This document shows, piece by piece, positions 1-11,930 of a DNA stretch of 64,000 nt; within the stretch, counting starts at the first letter, position 1, and every line of letters begins with the position of its first letter. The notes beneath the pieces were generated by a model. It did not search any database, was not told the DNA's origin, and was given only the letters and a program-made list of their open reading frames with translations. The position numbers and the translations under genes are program-made. Location of the stretch: contig CM026386.1 of NCBI GenBank assembly GCA_014843695.1, positions 85,216,850-85,280,849 of the forward strand. Direction: 5' to 3'. The stretch comes from Archivesica marissinica (Eukaryota > Mollusca > Bivalvia > Venerida > Vesicomyidae).

Positions 1-93
1 CGATAACATTCAAACAGACATCATTATCATGGACTTTGCCAAAGCATTTGACAAAGTTCCACACAAGCATCTTCTCTATAAACTAGAATACTA

Positions 94-503
94 CCAAACG
101 CGTCTATGTGCGAGTACGCGGCTGAATCCACATGATTCTGAAGAAAAAAAGGTGTACTATGTCCACTGAACGCCTGTCTGGGCTAGCAATGATGCATAGC
201 TACAGACATATGGACATTGACATTGAACATGTAATCATGCAGTTCGCTGGCAAAAAGGACAGCAAATTAGACTTCTGTTAGACAATCGGGGCTTGTATTT
301 GTTTTGATATTTCAGCTCTATTTTAGAGAGAGAAAAATCTGCCGAGTAAAGGGTTTATTTGTTGATTTATGATCATAAAACTTTCAAATTTTCAGTACTA
401 AATAATGCACCTCAGAACGCCCAGAATGCACCAGCTAGATTGCCCCCGGACCCCCCTAGTACAATTATGAATCCACATGGATAGAGGGCTAGCTACGCCC
501 CTG
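94..503. mobile_element. DNA-transposon remnant inserted in the LINE
   Basis: This segment interrupts the RT frame between the codons for LEY and GINCNAF. Its right end, read on the minus strand, begins CAGGGGCGTAGCTAGC, a terminus of the kind seen in hAT elements. The left end does not mirror it, so it may be truncated or diverged. A short ACTA is present on both sides (90-93 and 504-507). No coding content was seen. Confidence 0.5.
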
Positions 504-1437
504 ACTATGGCATAAATTGTAACGCTTTTAACTGGATTAACGACTTCCTATCAAATATGACCCAGACTGTTGTCTTGGATGGTGAAATGTTACATCGGGT
601 GTACCACAAGGCACAGTTCTGGGCCCAATCCTATTCCTCATCTACATTAATGATCTATCCGAATATATCCAACATAGTACCCATCATTTATAAAGATATT
701 AAAACCCAAAATGACACCACATTACTCCAAGAAGATATTGATTCAGCTGGTAGATGGGAGCAAGATTGGCTCATGAAATTTCACCCCGATAAATGTAACC
801 TACTCAGCATCACACAAAAACGTAAGCCATTTCTCTTTACATATAAAACCATAACCACCCCCTTCAAAAAGTATATGGTGCAAACTATTTAGGCCTAACC
901 ATGCAACGCAATCTAAAATGGGACAAACATATTAACTCGGTAACCAATAAAGCAAACCAATTACTAGGATTCTTGAAACGCAACCTAAAATTCACATCAT
1001 CTAAAGCAAAAGACCATGCATACAAAGCACTAGTAAGACCCAAGCTAGAATTCTCCAGTACTCTCTGGGACCCACATTCTAAAACACAAAAACATCAAAT
1101 TGAGACGGTACAGCGACGTGCTGCCAGATTCGTTACCAACCGATACCATAATGATACCGAAATGATGGACAACCTAAACTGGCCAACACTTGAGACACGC
1201 AGAGTTAGATACAGATTGATTCTCTTCTATAAAATAATACACCAAATAGTAGCTGTAAACATTCCCATAAACCTTTTGATACCCGTAGACACCATAACCA
1301 GACACACAAACCCATATTGTTATAAACACATCCCTGTCAACAAAGATTCATACAAGTTTTCTTTTTATCCAAGAACCGTCATCCAATGGAACTTGTTACC
1401 CCTTGCCGTACATGAAGCAATAACAGTTGATGGCTTT

Positions 1438-1684
1438 CTTCTTCTTGGTGATTTCGGCACTCCCTCAATATTGAGGATTATGTGTCGTCGCTGGTGAATT
1501 TTGAGATGATATTTACAATGATTAATTAACAAATAACAAATAAGTGAATGTCCAAAGACAAATATACTACAGTGCTTGTTTAAGATTTTGTACATAGAAT
1601 GAATGCTTTAGATCATGGTTGGTAGGGCAGAAACAGGGATGAGTGCTTTAAAGCCATCAACTGTTATTGCTTCATGTGCGGCAA
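1438..1684 (-). mobile_element. 5'-truncated second copy of the same LINE, inserted antisense
   Basis: This segment is the reverse complement of the LINE 3' terminus: its bases 1438-1654 pair with 1684-1895, and 1655-1683 pair with 1404-1432. It is flanked by GCTTT at 1433-1437 and 1685-1689, a plausible target-site duplication. Removing it restores the host LINE frame (VDGF then KARIPV). It is therefore a 247-bp 5'-truncated copy in minus orientation, not a simple palindrome. Confidence 0.8.
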
Positions 1685-2077
1685 GCTTTAAAGCACGTAT
1701 CCCTGTATCTGCCCTCCCGACCATGATCTAAAGCATTCACTCTATGTACAACATCTTAAGCAAGCACTGTAGTATATTTGTCTTTGGACATTCACTTATT
1801 TGTTAATTAATCATTGTAAATAGCATCACCTCAAAATTCACCAGCGACGACACATAATCCTCAATATTGAGGGAGTGCCGAAATTCAGAAGAAGATAGCT
1901 AGATAGATGTAGTTCAATGGGACGGCACTAACGGCAATTACTATTGTCACGTCGATTACCATTGTCCACACGATTGATGATGTAAAGTGAATGACGGTAA
2001 GTTTCTATGATTATCTTCCGATAATGTAAAACGTCTTTGCTATTTTAAGTCGAACCGTTCATGTTTCCTATTTATGT

Positions 2078-2150
2078 TGACTGTCCGAGTAGCGCAGCAG
2101 TTAGCTCGCTTGCTTCTCACCAATGCAACCTCGGTTCGATACTTGTCCAA
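2078..2150 (+). mobile_element. tRNA-derived SINE head
   Basis: Box A-like GTAGCGCAGCAGTTAGCTCG and box B-like GGTTCGATAC lie at tRNA spacing. The sequence is close to the head of the minus-strand SINE at 14705-14976 (GCGCAGTGGTTAATGCGC ... GTTCGAT). The 3' body is not clearly delimited and runs into the inverted repeat at 2233-2642. Confidence 0.65.
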
Positions 2151-2232
2151 ATATTTAGACTTGAAAAATGTGACATTTTACTCACAGGGATTCGGCATTT
2201 GAAGAACAATATAAAGACTAGGGATAGGCGTT

Positions 2233-2642
2233 ATATTTGGACAGATTTGTACAAAATTGTTATAGATAGGGCCATTTTACTGATCAATGCGAATCTAACA
2301 TCCCACATAGTAGAATCCCTGTACTTAAATATATATACTAGTACCCCCAAACATGCCGTCTCCCTGTGATTTTACTATCCAGGCATTTTTCAAAGTCTAA
2401 ACCTCAATTACGCGTAGCATATGTATTCCAAATATTTATCTATCTATCTTCCTTTAATGTTGAACCCCTCGCGCTTGAAACTTGTGAAATTTTCCTATCC
2501 ACAGCACAGGGATTCGGCACGTTTGGGGGGAATAGTATATATATTTAAGTACAGGGATTCTACTCTGTGGGATGTCAGATTTCGCATCGATCAGTAAAAT
2601 GGCCCTATCGGAAACAATGTTGTACACATCTGTCCAAATATA
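2233..2642. repeat. Long inverted repeat, arms about 135 bp
   Basis: Left arm 2233-2370 and right arm 2503-2642 are near-identical reverse complements. Both contain the ATTTGGACAGAT, TAGGGCCATTTTACTGATC and TAGAATCCCTGTACTTAAAT blocks. The spacer is about 130 bp. CACAGGGATTCGGCA also occurs at 2187, outside the arm, so these are probably head-to-head copies of one dispersed repeat. The short ORFs here are not credible genes. Confidence 0.75.
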
Positions 2643-2696
2643 AAAAAAATAAAAATTTAAAAATAATTTTTATTGACTTAAATTTTATTTACTTAA

Positions 2697-2929
2697 CCCA
2701 TTCAACACCAAGTAACTCACATGGACTGGTCAATGATATTCATAAACCAATAAATGAATCAGAAAATCACATTTGGACAAGTTCATTTATCAAAATGGGT
2801 AATTATGTCTAAAAATAGTCATATCACTGGCAAAAAGTGCAGATCCTGATGAGACGGCTCGTCACGAGCCGGCTCATCTGGATCTACACTTTTTGTAAGC
2901 CTATTTAGAGGTCTGTGGTGTTGAAAGGG
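2697..2929. mobile_element. TTAA MITE, piggyBac-like, 233 bp
   Basis: TIRs are CCCATTCAACACCA on the left and CCCTTTCAACACCACAGAC on the right (reverse complement). They are flanked by TTAA at 2693-2696 and 2930-2933. A large internal hairpin is built from GATGAGACGGCTCGT and its complement near 2849-2885. A second copy occurs at 42674-42866. TTAA duplications and CCC-starting TIRs are piggyBac hallmarks. No transposase is present, so the element is nonautonomous. Confidence 0.85.
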
Positions 2930-2933
2930 TTAA

Positions 2934-4427
2934 ACCAATATATCCTGAAAGGATTATACATAGTTCCCACGGCAGTCAAAAACACTGATAAGATCTTATC
3001 TTGGCAGCCATTTTGACTGGCAAGTTTTATTAACGGCAATTTCATGATTTTACTAGTAATTCTTTAATTGCAATAACTTTATTCATTTTGGTTTTTTAAT
3101 ATAAAATTTGGTATGATTTTGAAGGTATTGAAATGTACTTTTGAAATATTAATTTATATTTTGACAATGATGTATGGATTATAAATTATAAGAACTTAAC
3201 TTGCACCTATTTTTGAAAGTCTATTTTCACAGTTGAAATATTAATATACAGGTAAATTATTATGTATTCGTTATTGATACTAAATTTGTGAAACGATACA
3301 AAAAATATGTCCATTGAGAGCTTTCCAACAATGTATGAACCATGGTGATGGGATGAAAAATAAATATTCTATGAAGAAAACAAAATTACGCTACTATATA
3401 TTGTATATAATATCTGATCAACTTTGCCATTCAAAATGGCAGCCACAGTAGGAATGATGACGTCACACGGGAACTATATATTCTGACTTTTTCAGAGTAC
3501 ATTTAGCAATCTCCATGTCTTTGTAGATATTCTAGTTTTATGGCCCCTGTATATTGACTCCTTTGATTAGTCTGATCTGACAGTGCCTCGGGCACCTTGT
3601 GTTATATAAAATTGTTAATTGGATCATAGTACACAGTAGCAGTGTTTCATTGATCAATTAAAATGGAGACCCCATCCAAGCACTTGTGTGATGGATGGGG
3701 TACATTATTGGAATAGGTTGGAGGCCGAAGATATACAAGCACTGAAAGGTTTATTCCTCACCCCCAAATTTAATCTCCAGAATTCCTGATTACCCCAAGT
3801 CAGTTTTACATGTAAATTAGAAAAGGCGAGACCCAAAACTATAATCTGTTTCAAGAAATTACGGTTGTTTGGTGAATGTCAATTTTCATACAAACCAACA
3901 AGTGAGTTGATGTATAATTATTTGTTTACAGTTCCAGAATAAAATAAAATATATGCTTGAAGAAATATAATTATGTAATTTGTGAAAATATGAAATGTTC
4001 ATACTTTGATTAAGGTGCGTAATTTGATCAATTTTGGGTTACATGTTGTTATCTCTTTTCATAACTAAGATGGCAAGTTTTGGAATAAGACATATTGGAA
4101 TCTTTACCGAAAAATGCAAGTTGAGAGATCAATTAGAATCACCTGAATGAGACGATTTTAAAGCACTTACAACCTGACAGTTTTTATGAAGAACTAAGAA
4201 AATAAAAATAAAAATAAAAAATTATATCTTCACCAAAAATGTCACATATTTTATTTACAGGTCATGTAAAAAAAATACGTTTCACAAGTTTACAACAGTT
4301 TCCAATAATGTTTGCCATTTATAAATTGAAACAGAATATAATGTTTTCACACTCTAAGGCTATGTTAATAATACTAATCCCCTAACTGGACAAATTCCTG
4401 ATTACCCCAAGTACAAAATGACCAATG
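2934..4427. other. AT-rich noncoding stretch
   Basis: No credible ORF, RNA gene or recognisable element was found. A roughly 72-bp block at 3594-3665 (from CACCTTGTGTTATATAAAAT) recurs almost unchanged at 4709-4781. CCTGATTACCCCAAGT occurs at 3785 and 4394. Confidence 0.5.
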
Positions 4428-4685
4428 ACCAGGTTCGATCCCCCGTCTGACCCTAATAAAATTAACAGTCTTTCAGATGGGACGTTAAACCGAGGTCTCG
4501 TGTCAGTGCTTTACACCGTGCACGTAAAAGAACCAGAGGAGACTCTGAAATGGGTCTCTCTCTGTATCACTGCACTATCCTCCAAAATCTAAAATGACTA
4601 ATATCTTCAGGAGGCGTCGCTCATATGGGCAACCGGTAGCGACGATAAATAAACGTAAGACACACACACAACTTGGGGGAATGAG
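4428..4685 (+). mobile_element. tRNA-derived SINE, 5'-truncated copy
   Basis: The copy starts at box B (GGTTCGATCCCC) and continues through GATGGGACGTTAAACCGAGG, ACCGTGCACGTAAAAGAACC, GGAGGCGTCGCTCATATGGG and GGTAGCGACGATAAATAAAC, ending in (CA)n. The same body occurs at 15043-15285 (+) and 24522-24806 (-, with a full head). The family resembles SINEs widespread in mollusc genomes. I cannot assign an exact family name. Confidence 0.8.
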
Positions 4686-4785
4686 GAAGACACCCACTGA
4701 AAGTGGACACCTTGTGTTATATAAAATTGTTAATTGGATCAATAGTACACAGTAGCAGTGTTTCATTGATCAATTAAAATGTTTA

Positions 4786-5883
4786 CTTTAGCACAATTCC
4801 CCGTATCAGTTGTGTTGTTTTAGGAAAGGATTAGGGGGTAATTTATGGCTTTTTGAGGGAAGTAAAGTAACCTTGTATATTGTGCAGCTCTGAATTAGAA
4901 AAGGGGTGAAAAGCTGGTTCACAGTGAAAAGTAAAACATCTTTTGTAATATTATGAAACATAAAAGCTGAATTAAGTCACAGTTATAAAAGAATGAACTT
5001 TTGGATTCAGGTGAAGTATTATTTTAGAATTTATTTTTTGTATGATTGTGGTGCATGCTGCGCATTATAAGGTAAAACAATAAATCAAGGTTAATTAGTC
5101 AGATTTTGTTGTGAAATGTTGCACTTAATGAGAATAACTGAGTGTGACGGACATTACTGTGTGACGGACATTACACAAACGTTATATTTCATTCAATTTT
5201 GAAAAATCTACTGGAACAGGATGCCACAAATAGACAAATACATGTACGTCCGAAATACTAGGCTACACGGAACACAGGTACAGGGTACAGACAAACGTTG
5301 CGTTGAAATTTCACACAACAAATCAGCAGATAAAGGTTCTACACTTTTCTAGGTTTACCATTTACCTATATATGACTGCTTTACATCGAAATAAATCTAA
5401 ATATTAAGCTATATAACGAATAATCGTCATGAAATCACACCGAAAATCTTTTTGTTTCTATCCAAGCGTCAAGAACAGGTGCACACTTGCAGATCACGTG
5501 GTGTTTATTGGCCAATGGATGAGTGGGAAGCATATAAGATCTTAGTTCAAAATAGCATCAGCTGAAAATACGTCATCTCTAGTTTATTTCGGTACCAAAT
5601 ACATGGGGCCAAACCGCAGGATAGTATCATTGGAGGCCTCAGGAAAACACCACCTACCCGGCTTAGATCTTTTGTTTCACTGCGATTAATAACAATGGCA
5701 ATTAACACCAAGCTAATTAAAATGTGTTTTTAATGCCTTAAATTACACAAATACGTACTTCTATCACATTTATTATAAAGATAATTGATTATAAAATGTC
5801 ATTATATAATAATCTGAAAATTGTTAAGATAATCCCGACTTACGCCCGATTTTGATATGGCGGGTCACATATGTATAGTGTGT
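4786..5883. other. AT-rich noncoding stretch
   Basis: I saw no coding frame or element ends. GTGTGACGGACATTAC is repeated in tandem near 5142-5174. Nothing else was supported. Confidence 0.4.
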
Positions 5884-6960
5884 ATATTTTGACGAATAAA
5901 TATGTTTAAACCAAAGATACAGACTTTGGAACTGATGTTTTGTGGGAGGTCGTTTATATAGGCTAGGAAAAGCAGGGGTCCATGTACGGATCCCTGTGGG
6001 ACTCCAGAGGACACCGGAATGGCCTCTGAACTAATACCATTAAGGACAACTGACTGGAGTCTATTATCTAGAAAACTCTTAATCCACCTTAATGTTTGAC
6101 ATCTGACTCAATAGTCATGCATTTTTAGTAGTACTTTCTCGTGATTGACTTTGTCGAAAGCCTTACTGAAGTCTAATAGGATGAGATCTACCTGATGCTT
6201 ATTATAGACAGAGGTAACCAAGTCATTGACTAGCATTACTAATTGGATCACGCATGACCGTTTTTCTCTAAAACCATACTGCAAAATGGTATAGAACACT
6301 GTGGTTAGTGAAGTGTTTTACTATCGAGGAGGAAACTATATGTTCTAGAACCTTGCATAGAACACATGTAAGTGAGATAGGCCTATAGTTGGCAGGGTTT
6401 GACTTGTCCACTTTTTTTTGTAAATGGAAGCAACATCAGTGATCTTTCATTGAGGGATTTTTGGAATAAAACTTCAAGGATAGGTGAGAGTTCTTTAGAC
6501 AGGGTTTTAAGTATGATTGGCTTAATTTGGTCAATACCACTAGCCTTATGGGGTTCAGGTTATTGAGAAGTTTCTCTATGCCATTTGAACTTACTGTGAT
6601 CTCATTCATGTTTGGCGTGGATTGACCATTTAGGTTTCCATTTGTGTCCTGAAGTCTTAGTGGGGATTTGGAGCTGAAGACAGACTGAAACTGTTTGTGG
6701 CTTTAGCAGCTTCTTCATGATGAAATTTGTTTTCATGCTTTAGGGGTGGCATTGATTTGGAGTCTTGCTTGGAATGCTTAAGGAGGGAATAAAGTTTCTT
6801 GGTGTTTGGTCTGTAAGGATGGGAGGCATAAGCACTGTTTAGATTTAGGATGTTTTCCAGATATTGGTGATAAGCCTCTTTGACGTTTTTCCGCACTAAA
6901 TGTTTTAGATCCAGGAATTTCTTGCGATTTGAAGGCGTAATTGACTTCCTAGTATTTTAA
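5884..6960 (-). pseudogene. CR1/Jockey-like LINE fragment, linker and RT N-terminal half
   Basis: Reading from 6960 down, the linker region before RT appears first (KKFLDLKHLVRKNVKEAYHQ, near 6925-6866). RT core motifs follow: YGFREKRSC, then ILLDFSKAFDKVNHEKVL (6200-6130), then SGVPQGSV and FLAYINDLP (about 6005-5950). The alignment ends before the catalytic YADD box, so the copy is truncated at 5884. Frameshifts are frequent. Typical elements of this type have endonuclease before and a C-terminal domain after; both are missing. It is a dead copy. Confidence 0.8.
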
Positions 6961-6966
6961 GAATTG

Positions 6967-7265
6967 TTAACAAGACGAACACAGAAAAAATGGGAGAATC
7001 TCACCTGTCGACTTCAAACAGCAAACAACGATTAGACAATATATTTTAAACGTTCTTAATATCTATATTTAGGATTATTCTTAACACCAATGCACACATT
7101 TTAACCTTTCATATCCGGAAAGCTTCGAAATATTGGTTAAAAATCCCGCCATCGGATCAGGGCAGAAAGTACAATACGAAAATGAGTTTTAACGATAAGA
7201 CCTCGAAATACCGGTAACAGGAATTTTTTTTTTTATGTAGAGGTCTTATTTATAGGACTAATTTT
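6967..7265 (+). repeat. Dispersed repeat R1, copy 1
   Basis: It shares GGGAGAATCTCACCTGTCGA, TTAACACCAATGCACACATT, CGCCATCGGATCAGGGC and TGTAGAGGTCTTAT with 7600-7905 and 36830-37005. No coding potential was found. The class is unknown. Confidence 0.7.
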
Positions 7266-7599
7266 ATAGTCTAAAAAGTTGTTTTTATAAATTAATATTG
7301 TTAACAAGATGAACACCACACATACCGTTGTGTGAATTCTGCACAATCTATAACGTCTCTTGACACAATATTATACAAGAAATCAACATTTAAATTTCAT
7401 GGCAGAGTTTCACCATTCCAAATCGTCCATTTTGAATATTTGATTATTACGAAAAACACAAATAGAAATCATAAGACGAAATTGTTTACAAGATATATCT
7501 CCGGTGTCATTACGGTGAACCAAATGAGATTTCGTTCAATATCCAATTGTTCATACGCATGAAATGTACTAGCAAAAGATTCATTCGGATTTCTTTTGT

Positions 7600-7905
7600 G
7601 AAGACTGCGCAGAAAAAATGGGAGAATTTCACCTGTCGACTTCAAACAGTTAAATGATATGCACAATGGTAAGATAATATATTTTAAACGTTCTAAATAT
7701 CTGTATTAATGATTATTCTTAACACCAATGCACACATTTATAACCGTTCATGTCCGGAGAGCTTCAACATATTGGTCAGAAATCCTGCCATCGGATCAGG
7801 GCGGAAAGTGCTATGCGAAAATGAGCTTTAACGATAACACCTTGAAAATACAGAAAAAAATAATTCATGTAGAGGTCTTATATATAGGACTATTCGATAC
7901 TCGGA
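7600..7905 (+). repeat. Dispersed repeat R1, copy 2
   Basis: This is a direct-orientation copy about 630 bp downstream of copy 1, with the same ordered blocks and some divergence. The spacing suggests a tandem duplication of about 630 bp covering 6967-7900. Confidence 0.7.
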
Positions 7906-9300
7906 CCTGGAAGTAGTCCCGGTATTAGGATGCATTGTGTATATCGCGGTACTAGCTATTAAAAACCAAACTACAGATATATTATTATGTACCTGAATTT
8001 AAAACTCATTTTGCCTCATCCTATGACTTCTCTCCACTTCAACATTACAAATACACAAAGAAGAAATACTATTGGGAATCACTCGTGTTTATCATGGTTT
8101 TGGCGCCATCGTGTCAGCAGTTATGTAGTCAGTAGTTCTGAGTATACCACAGCAAATGGCCAAGGCCCTGATTTAGGTGTAGGCCTATATACAAAGGTAG
8201 TCATAATAAAATTATGTGAGTGTTTGATAGGGACCTTAATCTGTATAATATGTAAGTCTAGCAGTAAATATATCATTTTAACATAAAACATGAATATCTT
8301 TTTAATCTCCCACCAGAAAACAACATTTAATAGCTTGAGGCCCACGATGGGCCTACTTTTTTATGAATAATAATATGCGGGAATATGGCTATGTCAATAG
8401 AGTTCCAGTCAAAATGTACCAAAGTCAAAACGTACCCAAAAAAGTCAAAACATACCCAAGTAGAAGTCAAAACGTACCCATCCATAAGTAAAAACGTACC
8501 CATGGGATAATATAGAGATTGAATAACTGGAAATAGATTGGAAATATTATGTGTCAAGTAAAAAGTTGTAGATAGGTAAAATCATACTTATTAGGATGAG
8601 AAAAAAATGGTATACTTGAGATTAAAATCAGCAGTATATGCGCCGACCATCTAGACACTACACCTATAATGATACGTCTATACTGTTCGAAGTTTGTAAT
8701 TAAATAATTTTGATATTCAGGTAAGCATCTTGCATCAGTAATTTACTCACCACTTACGTTGACAGTTTATGATTTCTTGTTTATCAACACATGTGTTTAC
8801 CTTTCTGGGTCAAAACTGATCCAATGGAAAGAATGATAATTGATAGGTGGCTTTATTTTACCTCGTTATGTCAAGACCAGCATTATGTTAAGAAACGACT
8901 ATTCTTGTTTCCGACGACGTAGTACATAAAGGACTCCAATAGGTTGAGAATGTTCATACACGGCAAACAACTTTATGTCGCCAAATAAAAATATTTGACA
9001 TTTCATTCTCAATAATCTCGAAGAGAACCGATTGTTTACTTTGTTAGAACAGTTTACAGAATGGCGGCACCTCCCTCTCAGTAATCCGGAATAATGTCAC
9101 ATGTTTTTGCCTAACTGTGGAAATCGCCTACCGCGCGAGCATTAGTATGTAAACATCAGTTCTTTTTAACAAAACAATATAAATAAGGAACATTTACTTT
9201 AATAACATGCTTAATGTATCATTTTCACTCAAAATTCATTTGTTGGACAGCATTTTGTCTATATACTGTATCTAAAACACTAATATTTAGTTTGACTTAG
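7906..9300. other. Noncoding stretch with a short degenerate tandem repeat
   Basis: No element or gene was recognised. At 8403-8505 the unit GTCAAAACGTACCC is repeated about five times at irregular spacing of 17-23 bp. A frame across it is a repeat artefact. Confidence 0.45.
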
Positions 9301-9310
9301 ACAAAATGAA

Positions 9311-9690
9311 ATGGTCCAGCGGAGAGCTGCTAGGGTTGTCAAGCATGACTACTCCACAACCAGCAGTGTAACAAACATGATGAACAACATGACACGGACC
9401 ACCTTACAACAACCCTGCGAAAACACGTCTAACTATGCTATGCAAGACCCACAACCTAGTCGACATCAATCCAAACCCACCTTTAGTTACAGCCAGGACC
9501 AACCGAGGCCACAACCAATGCTACTGCCAAATCAAGAGCCTGTACAAACATATACCAGAACAGCTTCTTTCCTGCATCCATAACTGTGGAACAGGCTACC
9601 CCAGAACGCCATTGACCAGACCACCTTGGGGGTGTTTCCACTCAGTATCCTTGAATACCATGTTCCGACGCATCTAAGCGAAGAATCAAC
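9311..9690 (+). pseudogene. LINE C-terminal fragment (CR1/Jockey-like)
   Basis: The fragment opens with QRRAARVVKHDYS, the conserved start of the RT C-terminal domain also seen near 1110. It then switches between two frames (HNLVDINPNPPL in one, YTRTASFLHP in another) and ends with LWNR and LPQNAID-type residues near 9585-9610. The copy is 5'-truncated and frameshifted. It belongs to a different subfamily from the LINE at 1-1897. Confidence 0.7.
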
Positions 9691-9968
9691 AATGGCGTAA
9701 CATAAAACAAATGAACTCGTATAACTAGTGTATTACCTGTATAAATAGATCCTTTTCTACATATTCAATGCGACAAATTATGCTTATTACGCTTATTTAG
9801 TGTCAAAAATCGACTCATCCCATTATTGGGAATTCCTCTGAGCCGAGAAACATCTATAACGATGCATTTCATTGGTTGACTAATGCTGTTCTAATTATAG
9901 TTCATTCACTCTCTGCATATTACAGGTATTTTACGTCATCTCAAACTAGCCTGAAAATTAATTCTGCG

Positions 9969-10223
9969 TCACTTAAAATTACATATAAACTGAGTGCACA
10001 ACATGCCTATGGAGTTAGCGCCCGTTGAGTCTACAGATGAGCACCGTCTGCTGTGGCTGTACAGTCCGATGCGTGACCTGCAATGGCTGTTGCAGCCTTC
10101 GCACATGAAGACAGAGTCACTGGAAGGCGATGCAGTTGATGGCGGCTCACACTGTGTGGCTTTCCTCTTCCTCCTCTCCAGGGCGCTAGCCTGGGCACAC
10201 TGAGGAGATACTGGGTTGCCCAA
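9969..10223 (-). pseudogene. C-terminal zinc-finger end of a retroelement ORF
   Basis: An 84-codon minus frame contains FMCEGCNSHCRSRIGLYSHS followed by RRC. This C-x2-C ... H-x3/4-C/H finger resembles those that close the ORF of some invertebrate LINEs. A stop follows at 9969. I infer retroelement origin from the motif. A host zinc-finger gene is less likely because no further fingers follow. Upstream (10224-10740) is GC-richer than the surroundings but shows no continuous frame. Confidence 0.5.
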
Positions 10224-10740
10224 TTCGCAGAATCCCCCTCTCGATCTGAAATGATGTGGTCCGAAGGAAAGGTATGATCAATACGTTCGGCATCAGGTTG
10301 ACTGCAGGAGTTGCCAGAGAAGAAGTCAGTAGAGTTCTAAACTGCCTGTGAGGCTCCACTCCAGATTTTCTGTCAGGGTTTAATACCTTAGCCTTCTGCC
10401 ACCACTAGCAAACTCACAAGGCAGTGAGACTATTTACCCATAGCTGGGAGTCCGTTCATAGGCATCAGGGCGTGTCCACACACCAGTGGGCCTGGCATAC
10501 CACATGTCTAGGGGCAGCCTTCCTCAGAGACCTTGTTCAGTCTGAGGCCGCGAGGTGCTCAGTATCCGTGTGTGCCACGGGGAGGCACTGCAGAGGGCTT
10601 GTCTAGAGAGAGGCTATGTACCGGCAAGGAAGACATACGCACTCGGCTTCCTTTTCACCTAGAACTAGGCTATCCAGCGGTGGAGGCTGACGGTAACAAG
10701 CACACAACACACAGCGGACCACACTTCGCATCGATAAATC
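10224..10740. other. GC-rich segment, probable retroelement remnant
   Basis: Composition contrasts with the AT-rich flanks. On the minus strand it leads directly into the zinc-finger frame at 10223-9969. No frame is sustained and no RT motif was found. I could not identify it. Confidence 0.35.
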
Positions 10741-11884
10741 AATTACACACTTTAAAGCAGCATTACATCGTAATAAGGATGTTTTGTGTAAAATATAAAT
10801 ACTAATGTGTGTGTGTTTACAAAAATCGATATAGTTGCTCAGAAACGATAATATTCCGATAAATTTAAACCGTCGTATACGCGAATTTGTTTATCAACAC
10901 GAAATGTAAACACGCACTGTTTATCAACAAACCAAAATGTAAACACGCACAGCGCGCATGCGTGAAACAGCGGATGTAGAAAAGCACGTTGAACATGACA
11001 GAAGTGTATGTATGTCCCATTAATGTCAAACCCCTTGCGAGGACCTAGACAACAGTGGTTATGAATCGACATATCAACAAGTAATTCAATTAAAACGGAC
11101 AACGTCAGGCAAATGGGGAGGATTTAGAAAGACAAGACATTGACATTCACCAATTCCGCTGCGTATTATCTACTAAACGCAAGGTTTGTTGCTACGTTTT
11201 ATTTTGTAAGAATTATTTTATTTTTGTTTTGAGCACTAACGATGTATCTACTACTACCATTAGTTGTTTAATCATTGTAGGTCTTAAAATCAATGGTATA
11301 TGTCAAGGGACATACTTATTTACAAACAATCGTTATAATTTATGGGGCCCCCGCGGGGTATAAAACCAAGACATATTTGAGAAGGAAGAGAGTTACTTTA
11401 TCGCCTATATATTTTCGTAAATACCAAATTGGTTGTGCTTAGAATACATTTGATATTCAAAGTAACAATGAATGTATTTGTTTTTACAGTTAATACGCTA
11501 TTAATTCTAAATTTAATATATACATGCAGGAGACAAGTGGAAAATGGTGTTTAGCAATACCAAAGACTGTGCCATAACAAAGATTGATGAATAGGATACA
11601 TAATTATTACGAATCATTGTATACATTTCCATTACTGATGCTCGTGCATTAAAGGCTATTCGGAAATTTTTTGGGTGAGTTTTTTTCTGGCAACACATCT
11701 ACATGTTACTCCACTTACCATACACCTTTCTAAAATGGCGAGAGTGGGGCAGGGTTAGGGCTGACAACCTGCTTGAACAGGGGGGTCTTTATTTAGGGAT
11801 GGGCTGCAAATTACATATTTGTACCGTAACAGATGGTCTGCTAGGATCAATTAGCTAGATTGCTAGATCAATTAAACTAATGAT
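10741..11884. other. AT-rich noncoding stretch
   Basis: No supported gene or element was seen. ATGTAAACACGCAC is repeated near 10904 and 10938. Confidence 0.4.
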
Positions 11885-11930
11885 GAAATAACTTGTTTCG
11901 CAATCAAGCAATTTGAATAAACTAGATAAG
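11885..11930 (+). repeat. SINE tail fragment
   Basis: AACTTGTTTCGCAATCAAGC followed by AATAAACTA matches the 3' part of the SINE at 23036-23270 (AACTTGTTTCACAATCAAGC). Confidence 0.5.

Larger units (their letters stand above)
1..1897 (+). pseudogene. CR1/Jockey-like LINE, reverse transcriptase C-terminal half and 3' end
   Basis: Remnant of a non-LTR retrotransposon whose reverse transcriptase copies its own RNA at the insertion site. Bases 24-94 encode an RT motif with the core FAKAFDKVPH. The frame resumes at 504 (FNWINDFLS, then DGEM), and 712-1440 carries the thumb and C-terminal part, with QRRAARFV near 1110 and QWNLLP near 1383. Frameshifts lie near 640-690 and 890. The true C-terminus is displaced to 1690-1731 (FKARIPVSALPTMI, stop at 1729-1731) by an insertion at 1438-1684. 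The 3' UTR ends near 1893 in AAG-type repeats. The clade is inferred from motif style only. The 5' end lies outside the window. It is not functional. Confidence 0.85.

Noticed and set aside
8121..8557. Minus frames of 74-76 codons
   Set aside because: No motif was found; they overlap a short tandem repeat and AT-rich chance frames.
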